Positions 5,256-5,641 of a stretch of 5,641 nucleotides of DNA are shown in pieces; the first letter of the stretch is position 1, and each line of letters begins with the position of its first letter. The notes under the pieces were generated by a model. It made no database searches. It saw only the letters and a program-made list of their open reading frames with translations, and was not told where the DNA came from. Source of the DNA: Clostridia bacterium (lineage in GTDB: Bacteria; Bacillota; Clostridia; Oscillospirales; QAKW01); assembly GCA_017442025.1 (NCBI GenBank), contig JAFSBD010000288.1:1-5641 (forward strand). The letters are read 5' to 3'. The translations under genes were made by a program, and so were the position numbers.

Positions 5256-5530
5256 AAAAGAGCGGTATATTATTTGCAGTTTGCCTGATGATGCTGGCTC
5301 AGGTCGGATGCGCTAAAGCAGATACAGAATCGGAAACATGGGATATTTTGAAGCCATCGGCGCAAGTGGCGGAAAAAACGGCGGATGCCGAGGAAGAAAT
5401 GGAGCCGATTGAAGAGGAGGCAGAGGCGTTGCCGGATCTGCCCGAAGAGAAAATCGAAGAGCAACCCATCGAAGAGGAACCGAAGGAACAACTGCCCGAG
5501 GAAGAAGAAAAACCGAAAGAAGTTTTCTGA
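5252..5530 (+). CDS. Secreted or lipoprotein-like protein with Glu/Pro-rich acidic tail, probably truncated
   Basis: I do not recognise a family. The start is well supported: AGGAG at 5240-5244 lies 7 bases before ATG 5252. Residues 1-20 form a signal peptide (MKK, then a hydrophobic core, ending LAQVGC). Cys20 could be a lipoprotein anchor, but Gln at -3 is atypical for a lipobox, and CAKA|DTE also offers a signal peptidase I site after residue 23. Residues about 46-90 are dominated by Glu and Pro, with PIEEE repeated exactly 20 residues apart (52-56 and 72-76) and LPEE at 63 and 81. Such tails usually act as flexible spacers in front of a folded extracytoplasmic domain. Here the frame stops at TGA 5528 after 92 codons, yet the following bases in the same frame still read like protein. 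The product is therefore probably a truncated form of a longer surface protein. The alternative is a genuine short acidic exported protein. Confidence 0.6.
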   Translation: MKKSGILFAVCLMMLAQVGCAKADTESETWDILKPSAQVAEKTADAEEEMEPIEEEAEALPDLPEEKIEEQPIEEEPKEQLPEEEEKPKEVF

Positions 5531-5641
5531 GTTGCTCCGGCGGGCGAGCAATATGATTTATCCACCCTGACCTATCGGGAGGATGTCGTACCGAGAATTA
5601 CATGCTTTATCGACGGCGTCGATGGTTTTTAGGAACTGGTG
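5531..5641 (+). pseudogene. Coding-like continuation after the in-frame TGA; likely decayed domain, runs off the window
   Basis: Read in the frame of the preceding gene, these bases give VAPAGEQYDLSTLTYRED, then VVPRITCFIDGVDGF, a TAG at 5630-5632, and ELV up to the right edge. The composition is like an ordinary folded protein, unlike the Glu/Pro tail before it, and both interruptions are single in-frame stops without a frame change. Inference: the original gene spanned both parts and acquired two nonsense mutations. Stop-codon recoding is less likely because the mltG gene in this window uses TGA as a normal stop. Confidence 0.45.

Overview
The window most likely comes from the chromosome of a low-to-mid-GC Firmicute of the class Clostridia, probably an anaerobic gut lineage. 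The clues are strong AGGAG-type ribosome binding sites, a housekeeping sigma promoter with 17-nt spacing, the clostridial style of the cation diffusion facilitator, and an mltG to U32-hydroxylase order resembling the Bacillus yrrL-yrrM-yrrN-yrrO cluster. The genus cannot be told from the sequence alone.

Layout. Positions 2-991 hold the 3' part of a cation diffusion facilitator gene, probably a Mn2+ exporter, whose start lies off the left edge. Positions 992-1268 carry no convincing gene. They hold a striking array of an 8-bp word (GCGATATA, then its reverse complement TATATCGC) whose copies are separated by small perfect hairpins. A strong intrinsic terminator closes this region at about 1269-1311. 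A promoter at 1369-1397 then drives a tight three-gene unit: mltG (cell-wall lytic transglycosylase), a U32-family iron-sulfur hydroxylase (TrhP/YrrO-like, tRNA modification) and asnA (ammonia-dependent asparagine synthetase). The genes overlap or are separated by one base, and the unit ends at a textbook terminator at 4939-4972.

Right of that terminator the character changes. There is a consensus-like promoter (4979-5007) and an excellent Shine-Dalgarno site, but the ATG they serve meets a stop after three codons, while a neighbouring frame reads like a broken small membrane or secreted protein. The leader then contains competing short inverted repeats and a 22-codon ORF that overlaps the next start codon. 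The last gene encodes a secreted or lipoprotein-like product with a very acidic Glu/Pro-rich tail. It stops at a TGA at 5528, but the same frame continues with protein-like sequence to a TAG at 5630, so it looks truncated or decaying.

The three-gene unit joins peptidoglycan strand termination, wobble-uridine hydroxylation and asparagine supply. These are separate housekeeping tasks and I see no direct biochemical link between them. The most unusual parts are the GCGATATA hairpin array and the region of broken small genes at the right end. I do not see a defence system, a CRISPR array, an insertion sequence with a transposase, or any RNA gene I can name.
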